DNA of 64,000 nucleotides from an uncultured Hungatella sp. (lineage in GTDB: Bacteria > Bacillota > Clostridia > Lachnospirales > Lachnospiraceae), in NCBI GenBank assembly GCA_910585435.1, contig CAJUEJ010000015.1, positions 24,734 to 88,733 of the forward strand, in the 5' to 3' direction. A program made the translations under genes and the position numbers. Below, piece after piece: positions 34,934-42,984 of this stretch. Every line of letters begins with the position of its first letter. The stretch's first letter is position 1. The notes below the pieces were generated by a model. That model did no database searches. It was not told the origin of the DNA and worked only from the letters and a program-made list of their open reading frames with translations.

Positions 34934-35140
34934 ATGTCAAAAAAGAAAAAAGATGAACCCTTTGACCCGAAAAATCTGACACCGGAGGAATTGTTAAAAT
35001 ACGAGATTGCCACAGAATTGGGGCTTAGCGATAAAGTTTTGAAGCATGGGTGGAAAAGCCTGACGTCCAAAGAGAGCGGAAGGATCGGAGGGCTGGTTAC
35101 AAAGAAAAAAAGAGAGATGAAGAAGGAGGCCCTGGGGTAA
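34934..35140 (+). CDS. Small acid-soluble spore protein, alpha/beta type
   Basis: A 68-residue SASP. The two family signatures are recognisable: LLKYEIATELGLSD (around the GPR cleavage site) and WKSLTSKESGRIGGLVTKK (DNA-binding). The N-terminal KKKKDEPFDPKNLTPEELL is an extension typical of some Clostridia. Alpha/beta SASPs coat spore DNA and resist UV and heat damage. Transcription by sigma-G in the forespore is expected. The ribosome site lies inside an inverted repeat. Confidence 0.85.
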   Translation: MSKKKKDEPFDPKNLTPEELLKYEIATELGLSDKVLKHGWKSLTSKESGRIGGLVTKKKREMKKEALG

Positions 35141-35161
35141 CAAAGAGTTTTTCCATGAGCC

Positions 35162-35190
35162 TTGAAAAACCATGCTCCCTGTGTTATAAT
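35162..35190 (+). promoter_or_regulatory. Sigma-A promoter of the nucleoside transporter operon
   Basis: TTGAAA, a 17-base spacer and TATAAT, 41 bases upstream of the lipoprotein start. Confidence 0.75.
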
Positions 35191-35230
35191 CCCTTTAACT
35201 GGAGGTCCAGTAAAAAGGAGGAAAAGCACT

Positions 35231-36421
35231 ATGAAAAGAAAGATGTTAGCGTTACTTATGGCAGTGACTATGACAGCCGGCCTGACAGCATGCGGCGGCA
35301 GTGACAGCGGCAGCCAGACAACTGCAGGGGCAGACAGCGCCACCACAGCGGCTGCAGAGACCACGACGGCTGCGGCCAAGGCGGAGACAGAAGCTCCCAA
35401 GACAGCCAGTGAATCATCTGACGGCGGCTATGAGCTGGCATTGGTGACCGATCTTGGAACGATTGACGACAAGTCCTTTAACCAGGGTGCATGGGAAGGC
35501 ATGACCAAGTATGCAGAGGAGAATAACATTACCTATAAATACTATCAGCCTCAGGAGGGAACTACAGATTCTTATCTGGAGACCATCGGCCTGGCAGTGG
35601 AGGGCGGCGCAAAGCTGATTGTGTGTCCGGGCTTCTTATTCGAAGAACCGGTATATCTGGCTCAGGATGAGTATGCGGACATTACCTTTATTCTTCTGGA
35701 CGGCGAGCCTCACAGCGGCGATTATTCCGAGTACAGAACCAATGACAACGTAATGCCTATCCTGTTCCAGGAGGATGAGGCAGGCTTCCTGGCCGGCTAT
35801 GCGGCGGTGAAGGACGGCTATACCAAGTTAGGCTTTATGGGCGGCATGGCAGTTCCGGCAGTTATCCGCTATGGCTACGGCTTTATCGAGGGTGCAGAGT
35901 ATGCAGCAGCAGAGATGGGCATAGACGGCATCCAGGTAATGTACAATTACACCGGCCAGTTCGCAGCTACCCCGGAGGCACAGTCCATGGCAGCTTCCTG
36001 GTATCAGAACGGAACAGAGGTGGTATTCGGCTGCGGCGGAGCTGTAGGCAACTCTGTCATGGCAGCAGCTCAGGAGAAGGGCGCAAAGGTTATCGGTGTG
36101 GACGTTGACCAGAGCTTTGAGTCCGATACTGTTATCACTTCCGCTATGAAGATGCTGGCCAATTCTGTTTATGACGGTGTGAAAGCATTTTATGACGGAA
36201 ACTTCCCAGGGGGCAAGACTACTATATTTACTGCAGAAAATGCAGGCGTAGGCCTTCCCATGGAAACTTCCAAGTTTAGTACCTTTACACAGGAGGATTA
36301 CGACGGGATTATGGACAAGCTGATAAAGGGAGAGATCACGTTGACTCAGCCGTCTGCTGACAACAACGATCCCACAAAGGATCTGACCTTATCCGCATCC
36401 ACCGTTACATTTGTAGAGTAG
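35231..36421 (+). CDS. BMP family ABC transporter substrate-binding lipoprotein
   Basis: A 396-residue BmpA/PnrA/NupN-type lipoprotein that captures purine nucleosides or related compounds. Signal peptide with lipobox LTACGGSD, then an Ala/Thr-rich linker (~25-65), then the type I binding fold. Diagnostic are YELALVTDLGTIDDKSFNQGAWEG, LGFMGGMAVPAVIRYGYGFIEGAEY and VDVDQS. The start at 35231 follows AAAAAGGAGGAAAAG. It is first in the operon with the cognate ATPase and two permeases. Confidence 0.93.
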   Translation: MKRKMLALLMAVTMTAGLTACGGSDSGSQTTAGADSATTAAAETTTAAAKAETEAPKTASESSDGGYELALVTDLGTIDDKSFNQGAWEGMTKYAEENNITYKYYQPQEGTTDSYLETIGLAVEGGAKLIVCPGFLFEEPVYLAQDEYADITFILLDGEPHSGDYSEYRTNDNVMPILFQEDEAGFLAGYAAVKDGYTKLGFMGGMAVPAVIRYGYGFIEGAEYAAAEMGIDGIQVMYNYTGQFAATPEAQSMAASWYQNGTEVVFGCGGAVGNSVMAAAQEKGAKVIGVDVDQSFESDTVITSAMKMLANSVYDGVKAFYDGNFPGGKTTIFTAENAGVGLPMETSKFSTFTQEDYDGIMDKLIKGEITLTQPSADNNDPTKDLTLSASTVTFVE

Positions 36422-36457
36422 TTTCAGGTTATAAATTATTTTAATGTTCAGAAAAGA

Positions 36458-36480
36458 GGTGCAAGATTTGCACCCCTTTT
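36458..36480 (+). terminator. Intra-operon terminator/attenuator after the binding-protein gene
   Basis: GGTGCAA-GAT-TTGCACC followed by CCTTTT. It lies 37 bases after the binding-protein stop and 160 bases before the ATPase gene. Partial termination here would give more binding protein than membrane components. Confidence 0.75.
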
Positions 36481-36639
36481 CTGTATATGTACTTCAGGAG
36501 TCTCTCCTAAAAGGCCTTCCGATGGAATTATCCTGCAAAGTCTCGCCAGGTAGAATGGGGCCTGGGAAGGAGAACCCCCAGGAGTACATGAAACAGGAGC
36601 CGCCTTCCCGGCGCTCTCCGAATGATAAGGGGGTTTTTG

Positions 36640-38184
36640 ATGGATTACGTAATCGAGATGCTTCACATCACAAAGAAATTTCCGGGTATTATCGCCAATG
36701 ATGATATTACGATCCAGCTGAAAAAAGGTGAGATTCATGCGCTGCTTGGAGAAAACGGGGCAGGCAAGTCCACCCTGATGAGTGTGTTGTTCGGCCTGTA
36801 CCAGCCGGAAAAGGGAACTATAAAAGTAAAGGGGCAGGAGGTAAAGATAAAGGGGCCTCTGGATGCCAACGCACTGGGCATCGGAATGGTGCACCAGCAT
36901 TTTAAGCTGGTACATAATTTTACTGTACTTCAGAATATTGTATTAGGCATGGAGACCGTAAAGAAGGGCCTTCTGAAGATGGATGACGCCCGGAACAAGG
37001 TGATGGAGCTGAGCCGGCGCTACAACCTGTTTATCGATCCGGACGCCCTGATATCCGACATCACGGTGGGGATGCAGCAGAGAGTGGAGATTCTGAAGAT
37101 GCTGTACCGTGACAATGAAATCATGATTTTTGATGAGCCGACAGCGGTTCTCACTCCCCAGGAGATTGACGAGCTGATGGCTATCATGAAAAATCTGACG
37201 GCAGAGGGGAAATCCATTCTGTTTATCACCCACAAATTAAACGAAATCAAGGCGGTGGCGGACCGATGCAGCGTCCTGCGCCGGGGAAAATATATTGGAA
37301 CCATTGACGTGGCATCTGCCTCCAAGGATGAGATGTCGGAGATGATGGTGGGCCGCAAGGTAAATCTGACGGTGGAGAAAACAGATGCAAAGCCGGGGGA
37401 TGTGGTTCTGGAGGCAGATCACATTTCCATGGATGCCAGGCAGGAGGGGCATACCAAAAAGCTGGTTTCCGACGTCAGCTTCAAGGTACATCGGGGAGAG
37501 ATCGTCTGCATCGCCGGAATCGACGGCAACGGGCAGACAGAGCTGGTTCAGGCCATCACAGGCCTCAGAAGCTTAAGCGCCGGCTCTATCCGGTTAAACG
37601 GGGAGGATGTGACGAAGAAATCCATCCGCTATAAGAACACCCACGGGCTGGCCCATATTCCGGAGGATCGCCACAAGCATGGGCTGGTTTTAGACTACAA
37701 CTTAGGCTACAATGCGGTGCTGCAGCAGTATTTCCAGCCGGAATTCCAGAGTCACGGATTCCTGAAAAATGATAAGATTTATGAATATGCGGATAAGCTG
37801 ATCAGTAATTTTGATATCCGCAGCGGAGAGGGCGCAAGCACCATTACCAGAAGCATGTCCGGCGGCAACCAGCAGAAGGTGATTGTGGCCCGCGAGATTT
37901 CCAGGGCCCATGATTTGCTTCTGGCGGTTCAGCCTACCAGAGGCCTGGATGTGGGAGCCATCGAATATATCCATAAGGAACTGATAAAACAGAGAGATTC
38001 CGGTTCGGCGATTTTGCTAATATCCCTGGAGCTGGACGAGGTGATGAATCTAAGCGACAGGATTTTAGTGATTTTTGAAGGCCGCATCGTGGCAGAGCTG
38101 AATCCCAAGCAGGTGACTGTACAGGAGCTGGGCCTCTACATGGCAGGCTCCAGGAAAGAAGGTGGAACAGATGAAGACAAATAA
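36640..38184 (+). CDS. Nucleoside ABC transporter ATPase (NupO-like, two cassettes)
   Basis: A 514-residue sugar-type double ABC ATPase. First cassette: Walker A GENGAGKST and Walker B MIFDEPTAVLTPQE. Second cassette has the degenerate Walker A GIDGNGQTEL, signature SGGNQQKVIVARE, and QPTRGLD in place of a normal Walker B glutamate, as in the family. The start at 36640 follows AAGGGGGTTTTTG. It pairs with the BMP protein upstream and the permeases downstream. Confidence 0.93.
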   Translation: MDYVIEMLHITKKFPGIIANDDITIQLKKGEIHALLGENGAGKSTLMSVLFGLYQPEKGTIKVKGQEVKIKGPLDANALGIGMVHQHFKLVHNFTVLQNIVLGMETVKKGLLKMDDARNKVMELSRRYNLFIDPDALISDITVGMQQRVEILKMLYRDNEIMIFDEPTAVLTPQEIDELMAIMKNLTAEGKSILFITHKLNEIKAVADRCSVLRRGKYIGTIDVASASKDEMSEMMVGRKVNLTVEKTDAKPGDVVLEADHISMDARQEGHTKKLVSDVSFKVHRGEIVCIAGIDGNGQTELVQAITGLRSLSAGSIRLNGEDVTKKSIRYKNTHGLAHIPEDRHKHGLVLDYNLGYNAVLQQYFQPEFQSHGFLKNDKIYEYADKLISNFDIRSGEGASTITRSMSGGNQQKVIVAREISRAHDLLLAVQPTRGLDVGAIEYIHKELIKQRDSGSAILLISLELDEVMNLSDRILVIFEGRIVAELNPKQVTVQELGLYMAGSRKEGGTDEDK

Positions 38185-39265
38185 AAAGAAAAATTATGTG
38201 GGAGTGCTTTCTTCTGTGTTTGCCATTGTCATCGGGCTTTTAGTAGGGCTTGTGGTGCTTCTGCTGTGCAATCCGTCCCAGGCCCTTCCAGGGTTTGTCA
38301 CGATTCTGACAGGGGCCCTGACCCATGGGATGAAAGGCGTGGGGCAGGTGTTTTATTATGCCACCCCTATTATTTTAACCGGCCTGTCCGTAGGGTTTGC
38401 ATTTAAGACAGGGGTGTTCAATATCGGTACACCGGGACAGTTCCTGGTGGGAGCCTTCGGCGCTGTCTATGTAGGTATCCTGTGGGATAAGCTGGGAGGT
38501 GTCCACTGGGTTGTGGCCCTTCTTGCCAGTGTGATTATGGGAGCGTTGTGGGGGCTGATACCAGGAATTTTAAAGGCATATTTCAATGTAAACGTGGTTA
38601 TTTCCTGTATTATGATGAATTATATCGGGCTTTTTGCCGTGAACTGGACGGTGAAAAGCTATAAGCCCCTGTTCAATACCATGCGCAACGAATCCAAAAA
38701 TGTAGCTGCCACGGCTCAGATCCCTAAAATGGGGCTGGACAAGCTGTTTCCGGGATCCAGTGTCAACGGAGGGATCCTTATAGCCATTCTGGTGGTGATT
38801 TTAATCTATATCCTGTTAAACAAGACTACCTTTGGGTATGAGCTGAAGGCAGTGGGCTACAGCCCGGACGCAGGAAAATATGCGGGAATCAATGAGAAGC
38901 GCAATATTATCGCGTCCATGCTGATTGCAGGCGCCATTGCAGGGCTGGGCGGAGGCCTTTTGTACCTGGCAGGAACCGGGAAGCATATCGAGATCAAGGA
39001 CGTGCTGGGCTCCGAAGGTTTTACAGGGATCTCCGTGGCCCTTCTGGGACTGAGCCATCCGGTGGGCGTGCTGTTTTCAGGAATTTTTATCGCGTATCTC
39101 ACGGCGGGAGGGTTTTACCTGCAGCTGTTTGAATTTTCTACGGAGATTATAGATATTATTGTGGCTGTGATTATCTATTTCAGTGCCTTTGCGCTGATTG
39201 TGCGGACGCTGATGGGAAGGCTTAAGGAGAAAAAACAGAAGAAAGACGGGGGGAGAGAGGCATGA
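38171..39265 (+). CDS. Nucleoside ABC transporter permease (NupP-like)
   Basis: A 364-residue permease of the BPD_transp_2 family with about nine membrane segments. Motifs: TGLSVGFAFKTGVFNIGTPGQ and GLSHPVGVLFSGIFIAYL. The ATG at 38171 follows AAGAAGGTGG; a GTG at 38162 in the same frame is possible. It overlaps the ATPase gene by 14 bases. Confidence 0.92.
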   Translation: MKTNKKKNYVGVLSSVFAIVIGLLVGLVVLLLCNPSQALPGFVTILTGALTHGMKGVGQVFYYATPIILTGLSVGFAFKTGVFNIGTPGQFLVGAFGAVYVGILWDKLGGVHWVVALLASVIMGALWGLIPGILKAYFNVNVVISCIMMNYIGLFAVNWTVKSYKPLFNTMRNESKNVAATAQIPKMGLDKLFPGSSVNGGILIAILVVILIYILLNKTTFGYELKAVGYSPDAGKYAGINEKRNIIASMLIAGAIAGLGGGLLYLAGTGKHIEIKDVLGSEGFTGISVALLGLSHPVGVLFSGIFIAYLTAGGFYLQLFEFSTEIIDIIVAVIIYFSAFALIVRTLMGRLKEKKQKKDGGREA

Positions 39266-40215
39266 ATATTATTTATTTTATTTTTCAGCAGACAATGCTT
39301 TTTACTATCCCGTTGATGATTGTGGCTCTGGGCGGAATGTTTTCCGAGCGCAGCGGGGTGGTGAATATTGCGCTGGAGGGCATCATGATCATGGGGGCTT
39401 TTGTCAGCATTCTGTTCCTGAACCTGACAGGAGGGAAGATGTCGGGACAGCTTCAGCTGCTCTTGGCCATCGTGATTTCCATGGTTACCGGGGCGGTATT
39501 TTCTCTGACCCATGCCTATGCGGCTATCAATATGAAGGCGGATCAGACCATCAGCGGTACGGCCCTCAATATGTTTGCGCCGGCATTTGCCATCTTCGTG
39601 GCCCGGGTGATCCAGGGGGTGCAGCAGATTCAGTTTAACAATACCTTCCGCATCGAATCGGTTCCGGTTTTGGGAAAAATTCCGGTTCTGGGGCCCCTTC
39701 TGTTTCAGAATACGTATATTACTACGTATATCGGAATCGGGATTCTTGTTTTGTCCACGGTGGTGCTTTATAAAACCCGGTTTGGCTTGCGGCTTCGCGC
39801 ATGCGGGGAACATCCCCAGGCGGCGGATGCGGCCGGTATCAATGTGTATCGGATGCAGTATGCGGGAGTTGTGATCTCAGGGGCTTTGGGAGGCCTTGGA
39901 GGCCTTGTGTTTGTGGTGCCTACATCTACGAATTTTAATGCGGATGTGGCCGGGTACGGATTTCTGGCTATCGCGGTGCTGATCTTCGGACAGTGGAAGC
40001 CTGTGAAGATTCTGGGGGCGTCCTTGTTTTTCGGGCTTATGAAGACCATTGCGGCGGCTTATTCGGGGATTCCGTTTCTGGCGGGGCTGGGGATTCCCAG
40101 TTACCTCTACAAGATGATACCTTATATTGCCACTATGGTGGTTTTGATGTTTACATCTAAGAATTCACAGGCGCCCAGGGCTTCGGGGGTGCCTTATGAT
40201 AAGGGGCAGAGGTAA
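39262..40215 (+). CDS. Nucleoside ABC transporter permease (NupQ-like)
   Basis: A 317-residue second permease of the same family with ALGGMFSERSGVVNIALEG and LRACGEHPQAADAAGINVYRM. It overlaps the preceding permease by four bases (ATGA) after a GGGGGGAGAG site. It ends the operon; an inverted repeat lies 47 bases beyond. Confidence 0.92.
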   Translation: MNIIYFIFQQTMLFTIPLMIVALGGMFSERSGVVNIALEGIMIMGAFVSILFLNLTGGKMSGQLQLLLAIVISMVTGAVFSLTHAYAAINMKADQTISGTALNMFAPAFAIFVARVIQGVQQIQFNNTFRIESVPVLGKIPVLGPLLFQNTYITTYIGIGILVLSTVVLYKTRFGLRLRACGEHPQAADAAGINVYRMQYAGVVISGALGGLGGLVFVVPTSTNFNADVAGYGFLAIAVLIFGQWKPVKILGASLFFGLMKTIAAAYSGIPFLAGLGIPSYLYKMIPYIATMVVLMFTSKNSQAPRASGVPYDKGQR

Positions 40216-40261
40216 GGGATTGGTGGAATCCGGCTGTAGGATTCGCTGCGGGTTGGCTTCA

Positions 40262-40301
40262 AAGCAACTGGGAGACGTCTTCAGACGTTTCCCAGTTGCT
40301 T
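40262..40301 (+). terminator. Long hairpin after the transporter operon
   Basis: Arms AAGCAACTGGGAGACGTC and GACGTTTCCCAGTTGCTT with a TTCA loop and one G/T mismatch. There is no U tract (CGAAGCTAC follows), so it may be an mRNA-end stabilising stem rather than a classical terminator. The rest of 40216-40452 shows no other recognised signal. Confidence 0.55.
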
Positions 40302-40452
40302 CGAAGCTACTTGGTCGGCTCGCGTGAGATTGGGGGATGGGGGATAAGGCAATCCCTTAAGGAGGTGTAAAGGAAGAACGTCGGGGGATGTGTGGGAGAA
40401 ATGGACGGGGAAAATGCTGCCGGAAAAAATTGGAGGAAATTTCAAAAAAATA

Positions 40453-40481
40453 TTGACAATTCACACAATCTATATTATACT
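40453..40481 (+). promoter_or_regulatory. Promoter of the tRNA cluster
   Basis: TTGACA, a 17-base spacer and TATACT, 12 bases upstream of tRNA-Pro. Confidence 0.85.
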
Positions 40482-40492
40482 ATCGAAGGTAT

Positions 40493-40566
40493 CGAGGCGT
40501 GGCTCAGTTTGGTAGAGCGCTGCGTTCGGGACGCAGAGGCCGCAAGTTCGAATCTTGTCGCCTCGA
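40493..40566 (+). tRNA. tRNA-Pro (CGG)
   Basis: A 74-base cloverleaf. Acceptor CGAGGCG/CGCCTCG with discriminator A, D-arm GGCTCAGTTTGGTAGAGC, anticodon loop TTCGGGA (CGG), and T-arm GTTCGAATC. The 3' CCA is not encoded. Confidence 0.95.
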
Positions 40567-40581
40567 TTAGTTACATGATAC

Positions 40582-40653
40582 GGCCTGTTGGTCAAGCGGT
40601 CAAGACGACGCCCTCTCACGGCGTAAACCCGGGTTCGATTCCCGGACAGGTCA
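40582..40653 (+). tRNA. tRNA-Glu (CTC)
   Basis: A 72-base cloverleaf. Acceptor GGCCTGT/ACAGGTC (one G-T pair), anticodon stem ACGCC/GGCGT with loop CTCTCAC (CTC), and T-arm CCGGGTTCGATTCCCGG. CCA is not encoded. Confidence 0.95.
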
Positions 40654-40706
40654 TTTGCTGTTGTACAGGTTACAACAGCTTTTTTACAAAATAGCTTTAA
40701 AAAAGT

Positions 40707-40779
<73 letters not shown>

Positions 40780-40810
40780 TTTAAGCCAGAGAGGCTTTAC
40801 ACGAGGAGGG

Positions 40811-40837
40811 GAGGAATTGAATCTTCCTCTTTTTTTG
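40811..40837 (+). terminator. Terminator of the tRNA cluster
   Basis: GAGGA / TCCTC with a nine-base loop, then eight T residues, 31 bases after tRNA-Thr. Confidence 0.75.
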
Positions 40838-41123
40838 TGAATTTCTGCGTATTCTGATGAGTCATCGGGGTCTTCATTATTTTTCCAACAAACATATTAA
40901 TTAAAGAGTGTGCTGCAACCTGCCTTGCATGCCTGAGAAGCCACGCCTAAGTTCCGATGAGAGGGAAAATCTAAGGATAAGGCGTAAAATCGTTGCTTCT
41001 GCGTGGTTTTTGGAGGAACTACGAGTTGCGTGGAGGCGATGAATATGGAATAATGGGGGCAACAAAAACAGCAGCACACAACAACAGGCAACACAACAAA
41101 ACAGAAACAAAGGAGAGAGAAAG
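40838..41123 (+). other. Leader/intergenic region before the fucoside ABC genes
   Basis: A 286-base region without a supported gene. No strong sigma-A promoter is visible. It holds an inverted pair AGAAGCCACGC (40938 on) and CTTCTGCGTGG (40996 on), and near the 3' end (41065-41112) a C/A-rich, almost T-free stretch with repeated AACA units directly before the AGGAGAGAG ribosome site. The latter would make an unstructured 5' leader. The first part may be a dispersed intergenic sequence. Confidence 0.4.
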
Positions 41124-42050
41124 TTGACGAAGAAACGAAGCAAGACAGAAGAGATCATCCATCAGCTGAAAAAGAACTGGCAGCTGTATGTGATTATCGC
41201 CCTCCCGGTACTCATCCTGCTGGTCTTCAGCTATGGCCCCATGTATGGCCTTCAGATCGCGTTTAAAGATTTTGTGCCTACCAGGGGGTTCGGAGGAAGT
41301 AAGTGGGTAGGGATGAAACATTTTAAAGCGTTTGTTACCTCTTACCAGTTCGGAAGGCTTATTAAGAACACATTGATTATAAGACTTTACTCCCTTATCG
41401 CCAATTTCCCGGTGGCTATTATCCTGGCGGTGGCGGTAAACGAGTGTAAGTGCAAATGGTATAAGAAGACAGTGCAGATGGTCACCTACGCGCCTCATTT
41501 TATTTCCACTGTTGTCATGGCGGGAATCGTGCTTATGGTCCTGTCTCCCTATTCTGGTATTATCAATAATATCATCCAGGCGTTTGGAGGAGAACGGATT
41601 GACTTTATGGCCAGGCCCCAGTATTTTAAGCATATCTATGTGTGGTCCGGCGTGTGGCAGACCATGGGATTTAATTCCATTATCTACATATCGGCACTGG
41701 CTGGTATTGATCCTACGCTTCATGAGGCGGCTGTGATGGACGGAGCCAGCCGCTGGCAGCGGATTGTCAACGTGGATCTGCCAGGCATTATGCCTACCAT
41801 TGTCACCATGCTGATTATGAACTGCGGGCGGATCATGACGGTAGGATATGAGAAGATTCTGCTTTTGCAGAATTCCGTGAATATGTCTGCGTCAGATGTT
41901 ATTTCCACCTATGTGTACCGCTTGGGACTGGAAAACGCCCAGTACAGTTTCTCCACGGCAGTGGGACTGTTCAATGCGGTGATCAACTGCACGCTGCTGG
42001 TATTGGTCAATAAGATTGCCAAAAAGGTAAGCGATACCAGCCTGTGGTGA
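41124..42050 (+). CDS. ABC transporter permease, LplB type
   Basis: A 308-residue carbohydrate ABC permease (six membrane segments) of the LplB group, which usually import oligosaccharides with YtcP-type partners. The EAA loop is ALAGIDPTLHEAAVMDGASRWQR; GPMYGLQIAFKDF is typical of the N-terminus. The start is TTG at 41124 after AGGAGAGAGAAAG; no ATG is available near the N-terminus. First gene of the fucoside locus. Confidence 0.92.
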   Translation: MTKKRSKTEEIIHQLKKNWQLYVIIALPVLILLVFSYGPMYGLQIAFKDFVPTRGFGGSKWVGMKHFKAFVTSYQFGRLIKNTLIIRLYSLIANFPVAIILAVAVNECKCKWYKKTVQMVTYAPHFISTVVMAGIVLMVLSPYSGIINNIIQAFGGERIDFMARPQYFKHIYVWSGVWQTMGFNSIIYISALAGIDPTLHEAAVMDGASRWQRIVNVDLPGIMPTIVTMLIMNCGRIMTVGYEKILLLQNSVNMSASDVISTYVYRLGLENAQYSFSTAVGLFNAVINCTLLVLVNKIAKKVSDTSLW

Positions 42051-42063
42051 GAGGAGGAGAAAA

Positions 42064-42945
42064 ATGAAAGCAAGAACATCCGACAGATGGTTTTCCTTTA
42101 TGGTATACGGGCTTTTGACCGTGATCCTGGTTTTGATTGCGTTTCCACTGATCTACCTGGTAAGCGCCTCCTTCAGCGATCCCCAGGCAGTGATCGCAGG
42201 AAGGGTGTGGCTTCTTCCTGTAGACTTTACACTGAAAGGCTATGAGGCGATCTTTAAAGACCAGAGCCTTATCAGAGGATTTTTAAATTCCGTATTCATC
42301 ACCGTAGCGGGAACCACCTTGAACCTTATTGTGACTGTGATGATGGCTTATCCAATATCCAGAAGGAATTTTTACGGAAGAAAATTTTTCACGTTATTTA
42401 TGATGTTTACCATGTTTTTCAGCGGCGGCCTGGTTCCTACCTTCCTTTTAATCAACCAGCTGTCCATGTACAATTCTTACTGGGCCATTATCCTTCCAGG
42501 ATGTGTGGGAGTAACCAATGTGATTATCTGCAGGACCTATTTTGAGTCCAGCATCCCGGATGAGCTGTATGAGGCGGCTTCCCTTGATGGATGTGACGAC
42601 TTTGGGTTTCTCATGAGAATTGTGCTTCCCCTTTCAAAGCCGGTGCTGGCAGTATTGGTTTTGTACTATGCGGTTGGCCACTGGAATTCGTATTTTAAGG
42701 AAATGATTTACCTGGAAGATAAAATGAAGTATCCTCTTCAGGTAGTACTCAGACAGATTATTATCATGAGTCAGATTGCAGACGAAATGATGTTGGATTT
42801 TTCCACGGCAGAGAGGGCTCAGGGAATGGCGGACTTGTTGAAATACTCTACCATTGTGGTTTCCAGCCTGCCTATGTTGATTCTGTACCCGTTTATTCAG
42901 AAATATTTTGTGAAAGGCGTTATGATCGGTTCAGTAAAAGGTTAA
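42064..42945 (+). CDS. Carbohydrate ABC transporter permease, YtcP type
   Basis: A 293-residue partner permease with six membrane segments. The EAA loop is SSIPDELYEAASLDGCDDF, and SASFSDPQAVIAGRVWLLP and the C-terminal YPFIQKYFVKGVMIGSVKG are family typical. It is intact, 13 bases after the first permease. No ATPase is encoded here; a shared MsmX-like ATPase elsewhere is expected for this transporter class. Confidence 0.93.
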   Translation: MKARTSDRWFSFMVYGLLTVILVLIAFPLIYLVSASFSDPQAVIAGRVWLLPVDFTLKGYEAIFKDQSLIRGFLNSVFITVAGTTLNLIVTVMMAYPISRRNFYGRKFFTLFMMFTMFFSGGLVPTFLLINQLSMYNSYWAIILPGCVGVTNVIICRTYFESSIPDELYEAASLDGCDDFGFLMRIVLPLSKPVLAVLVLYYAVGHWNSYFKEMIYLEDKMKYPLQVVLRQIIIMSQIADEMMLDFSTAERAQGMADLLKYSTIVVSSLPMLILYPFIQKYFVKGVMIGSVKG

Positions 42946-42984
42946 TAAAACAGTCTGTACCAACAGACGGAAAGAGGAATCTAT

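Noticed and set aside
36444..36701. An 85-residue open frame between the nucleoside binding protein and ATPase genes
   Set aside because: It starts inside a terminator hairpin, has no ribosome site and overlaps the ATPase start.
40262..40301. Insertion-sequence end or attachment site
   Set aside because: It is a simple hairpin with no partner copy or transposase in the window.
40901..41158. Minus-strand open frames of 65-85 residues upstream of the fucoside permease
   Set aside because: No ribosome site, Leu/Phe/Cys-biased translation caused by the A-rich leader on the plus strand, and overlap with the permease start.
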